Below are positions 36,953 through 39,197 of a stretch of DNA of 39,197 bases, in pieces (positions within the stretch are counted from its first letter, which is position 1; each line of letters starts with the position of its first letter). The position numbers and the translations under genes are program-made. Origin of the DNA: Silvibacterium sp. (lineage in GTDB: Bacteria; Acidobacteriota; Terriglobia; Terriglobales; Acidobacteriaceae); assembly GCA_030037215.1 (NCBI GenBank), contig JASHRS010000139.1, positions 1 to 39,197 on the forward strand. Direction: 5' to 3'. The notes under the pieces are model-generated. The model was not told where the DNA came from. It did not search any database and saw only the letters and a program-made list of their open reading frames with translations.

Positions 36953-38104
36953 TTATGGACGGACCAGAATGCCCGCCGAACGATATGTTACGCCATTAAC
37001 TGCTGCTTCGATAACCGGTAGGTCCGGAGTCTCCGTCAGCACCTCAATTTTGCCGTCTATCAGCACCACCGTGTCCTCAGCCTTAGCGCCGCGCAGACTC
37101 GGGTTGTAGGCAAATGCCTGCGGAGCAGCCACGCGCTCGGTTCCATGGGGCGTAATCAGCCAGTCGCGCTCCGAATATCCGCACGGGCCGCCCTGGTGGT
37201 GCTGTTCGATCTCCTCGGCCGCTCCAACGGCTGCATACGCACGCTGCGCGGCCGCATAAATCTTGCTCGAAGCCTCGCCATTTTTGGTCGCGTGCAGCAG
37301 TTCGGCATGAATCTGCGCTGCTGCTTCAAAGGCCGCTGCCAGTTCGCCGGGCAATGCCCCAAAATGTACGAAGCGCGTAATCGACACCACGAGCCCTCGC
37401 CGTCGCGCGCATAAATTCAGCATTCCATATCGCTTCAGTACGCCCGCGCGAGGCACTGCATGTTTGTATTTAAAAATGCGCTCATCTGTTCCCATCAGCA
37501 GAACCGTCGGCGCAATCCCGCGTCTCCATAACGCGGCAGAAATTCGCGCCGCCATCTCCTGCTCGCTCACGCCTGGAGCCAACTCTTTAAGCACTTCGAC
37601 CGTTGCTCCGGCAGTCTCACGTCCAAGCGCACGCAGCCGTTCAATCTCCTGCGGCAGCAGCGGAGTCTGCAATCCGGTCAGGTTCACCTGCTTTGCCTCT
37701 GGATATGCCGCATCCGCGCATACAACGTCGCCGCCCGTCAGCGCCCGCACGCGGTTCCCCGCGCCATCATGCCAGGGATAGATCACCGGCTCATAGCCCA
37801 ACCCCGCAAATTCTTCGGCGGCAAGCCGTGCGGCCTCATTGTTCGGAGCCAGATAATATCGCCGTCCGTCGCGCGTCACCAGCAGCGAACACACCGCCGT
37901 TTCCGTGCCTTGCGCCACGCGCGCCTCCACCTGTCCGGCCGTGATCCACGCGATATTTCCATGGCGGCTCAGCAGCAGCGCTCCAGCTGCATTCCGGTCC
38001 AGAAAGCCTTCAACCCGCTTCAGCTTTTCCTCGATCTCTGCGTTGCGCGTTCCCGCTTCAATACCATCTGAAGCCCGCTGTAACTCCCTGACTGTTTCCG
38101 CCAT
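36953..38104 (-). CDS. M24 (Xaa-Pro peptidase/creatinase fold)-like protein
   Basis: ALLLSRHGNIAWITAGQ N-domain; PQEIERLRALGRETAGATVEVLKELAPGVSEQEMAARISAALWRRG; HHQGGPCGYSERDW. Start uncertain (ATG 38104 or TTG 38170). Confidence 0.75.
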   Translation of the reverse strand: MAETVRELQRASDGIEAGTRNAEIEEKLKRVEGFLDRNAAGALLLSRHGNIAWITAGQVEARVAQGTETAVCSLLVTRDGRRYYLAPNNEAARLAAEEFAGLGYEPVIYPWHDGAGNRVRALTGGDVVCADAAYPEAKQVNLTGLQTPLLPQEIERLRALGRETAGATVEVLKELAPGVSEQEMAARISAALWRRGIAPTVLLMGTDERIFKYKHAVPRAGVLKRYGMLNLCARRRGLVVSITRFVHFGALPGELAAAFEAAAQIHAELLHATKNGEASSKIYAAAQRAYAAVGAAEEIEQHHQGGPCGYSERDWLITPHGTERVAAPQAFAYNPSLRGAKAEDTVVLIDGKIEVLTETPDLPVIEAAVNGVTYRSAGILVRP

Positions 38105-38195
38105 TTCGTTCCGATCTTGAAAGATTAGTCTCCGGTACTCTGATTTTAGAGCAGGGAAGAACTTCGACAACTCGCCTCTCGCAAAGACAGGTGTG

Positions 38196-39167
38196 TCAGC
38201 TTCCGCAACTTCCTGCTGTGCATCCTATGGGACGAACCGTCAGCCGTGCTGCAAGAATCACCAGCGCGATCCACACCAGATCGGCGCCCAGCAGGTGCAG
38301 AATCTGCATCGTCAGCGGCGTCAGCAGGGTTAGGTCAGCAACTCCCAGCGCGTATTGCAAGATCAGCAACACCGCCACGCCTGCTGCAAGCCGCCTGTTC
38401 ATCGCGCTGCGCGCCCCATACACAACCAGTGCCAGCACAAACACGCCTGCGATCAGACTAATCGCTGGATGAAACCACCGGATACGAACCAGCCAATTGC
38501 TCTTTGCCGAAAAGTCCTGCACAAGCGCCGCGGCCAGGCTGGTCGCCGGATGCAGCGTGTCTGCCAGCGCCGCTAGTGATCCCGTTACGCCGGTCACGAT
38601 CACCGCAATCAGTCCGGTTGCAGCCAGGCCCGTGCCTCGCATCTCTACACTCCCGCGCATGAACCCTCGTCCCCGCGACAGGAAATGTGCCGTCAGCCCC
38701 AGCGCCGCCAGCATCAGCATGGTATTTGTCAGGTGTAGCGACAAGTACACCGCTCGCGCCGGAGACTCGTTCTGCGCTGTCATGCCCAGCAACACCAGCA
38801 GCGCGCCCAGGATCGCTTCGTTCAGAATGAAGATCAGCGAAGCTACTGCGGCGGCGCGCGCCAGATGCCGCTTCGCCGTCCCAAGAAACACCCACGCCAG
38901 CAGCCCGATCACCGCCAGCAGCGCAATCCCGCTCGTCGCGCGGTGCGCGTATTCAATGATCGTAGTAATCTGCGGATGCTGCTGTATGATCTCACCGTTG
39001 CACAGCGGCCAGTGGTCGCCGCAGCCGTTGCCTGAGCCGGTCGCGCGCACCGCCGCGCCCCACAGAATCACCGCGACATTGTATGCGAGCACGCCCCACG
39101 CGTATCCGCGCAGCGCCCGCGAAGGAGTCGCGGCAGGCGTTACAACGGCAGGAGTGGCGAGACTCAT
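38196..39167 (-). CDS. ctaA: heme A synthase, CtaA/COX15 family
   Basis: VILWGAAVRATGSGNGCGDHWPLCNGEIIQ, IEYAHRATSGIALLAVIGLL, YLSLHLTNTMLMLAALGLTAHF. ATG 39167 with GGAG upstream. Confidence 0.93.
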   Translation of the reverse strand: MSLATPAVVTPAATPSRALRGYAWGVLAYNVAVILWGAAVRATGSGNGCGDHWPLCNGEIIQQHPQITTIIEYAHRATSGIALLAVIGLLAWVFLGTAKRHLARAAAVASLIFILNEAILGALLVLLGMTAQNESPARAVYLSLHLTNTMLMLAALGLTAHFLSRGRGFMRGSVEMRGTGLAATGLIAVIVTGVTGSLAALADTLHPATSLAAALVQDFSAKSNWLVRIRWFHPAISLIAGVFVLALVVYGARSAMNRRLAAGVAVLLILQYALGVADLTLLTPLTMQILHLLGADLVWIALVILAARLTVRPIGCTAGSCGS

Positions 39168-39197
39168 AATTAGTAACTCCGCAACCATTCTACGGCG

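Overview
The window is about 39 kb of GC-rich bacterial chromosome. The gene content and intergenic repeats look acidobacterial to me, but that is inference. It is almost fully coding, with about 28 protein genes and one tRNA-Glu(TTC). Main contents from left to right: a J-domain protein; a PstS-like binding protein with an extra N-terminal domain; a polytopic membrane protein; ETF:quinone oxidoreductase; an alpha/beta hydrolase; a MarR regulator coupled to two divergent CLC channel/antiporter genes; two membrane Ser/Thr kinases with C-terminal beta-propellers; a Cys/His-rich protein, an ATP-grasp and a GCS2/YbdK-type ligase in one tight cluster; an RND efflux permease and adaptor; tRNA-Glu; a Phenol_MetA_deg-like outer-membrane protein; RpiA; an OmpR-type two-component system; a TylF-like methyltransferase; TPR, YvcK and SPFH-lipoprotein genes; and a leftward CtaA / M24-like / GH42 group. 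No CRISPR array, rRNA, transposase or prophage was seen. The locus most worth follow-up is about 18.73-22.19 kb. It holds an orphan terminator hairpin, a GC-rich hairpin over the Shine-Dalgarno region, a Cys-rich protein whose coding sequence contains two REP-like hairpins and a 45-bp tandem repeat kept in frame, and then two amide-bond-forming ligases. Other notable points are a palindrome at the MarR start codon, an unusual CLC pair, an M24-like protein lacking expected metal ligands, and a perfect 12-bp inverted repeat. All family calls are by eye from the translated ORFs; no database search was possible.
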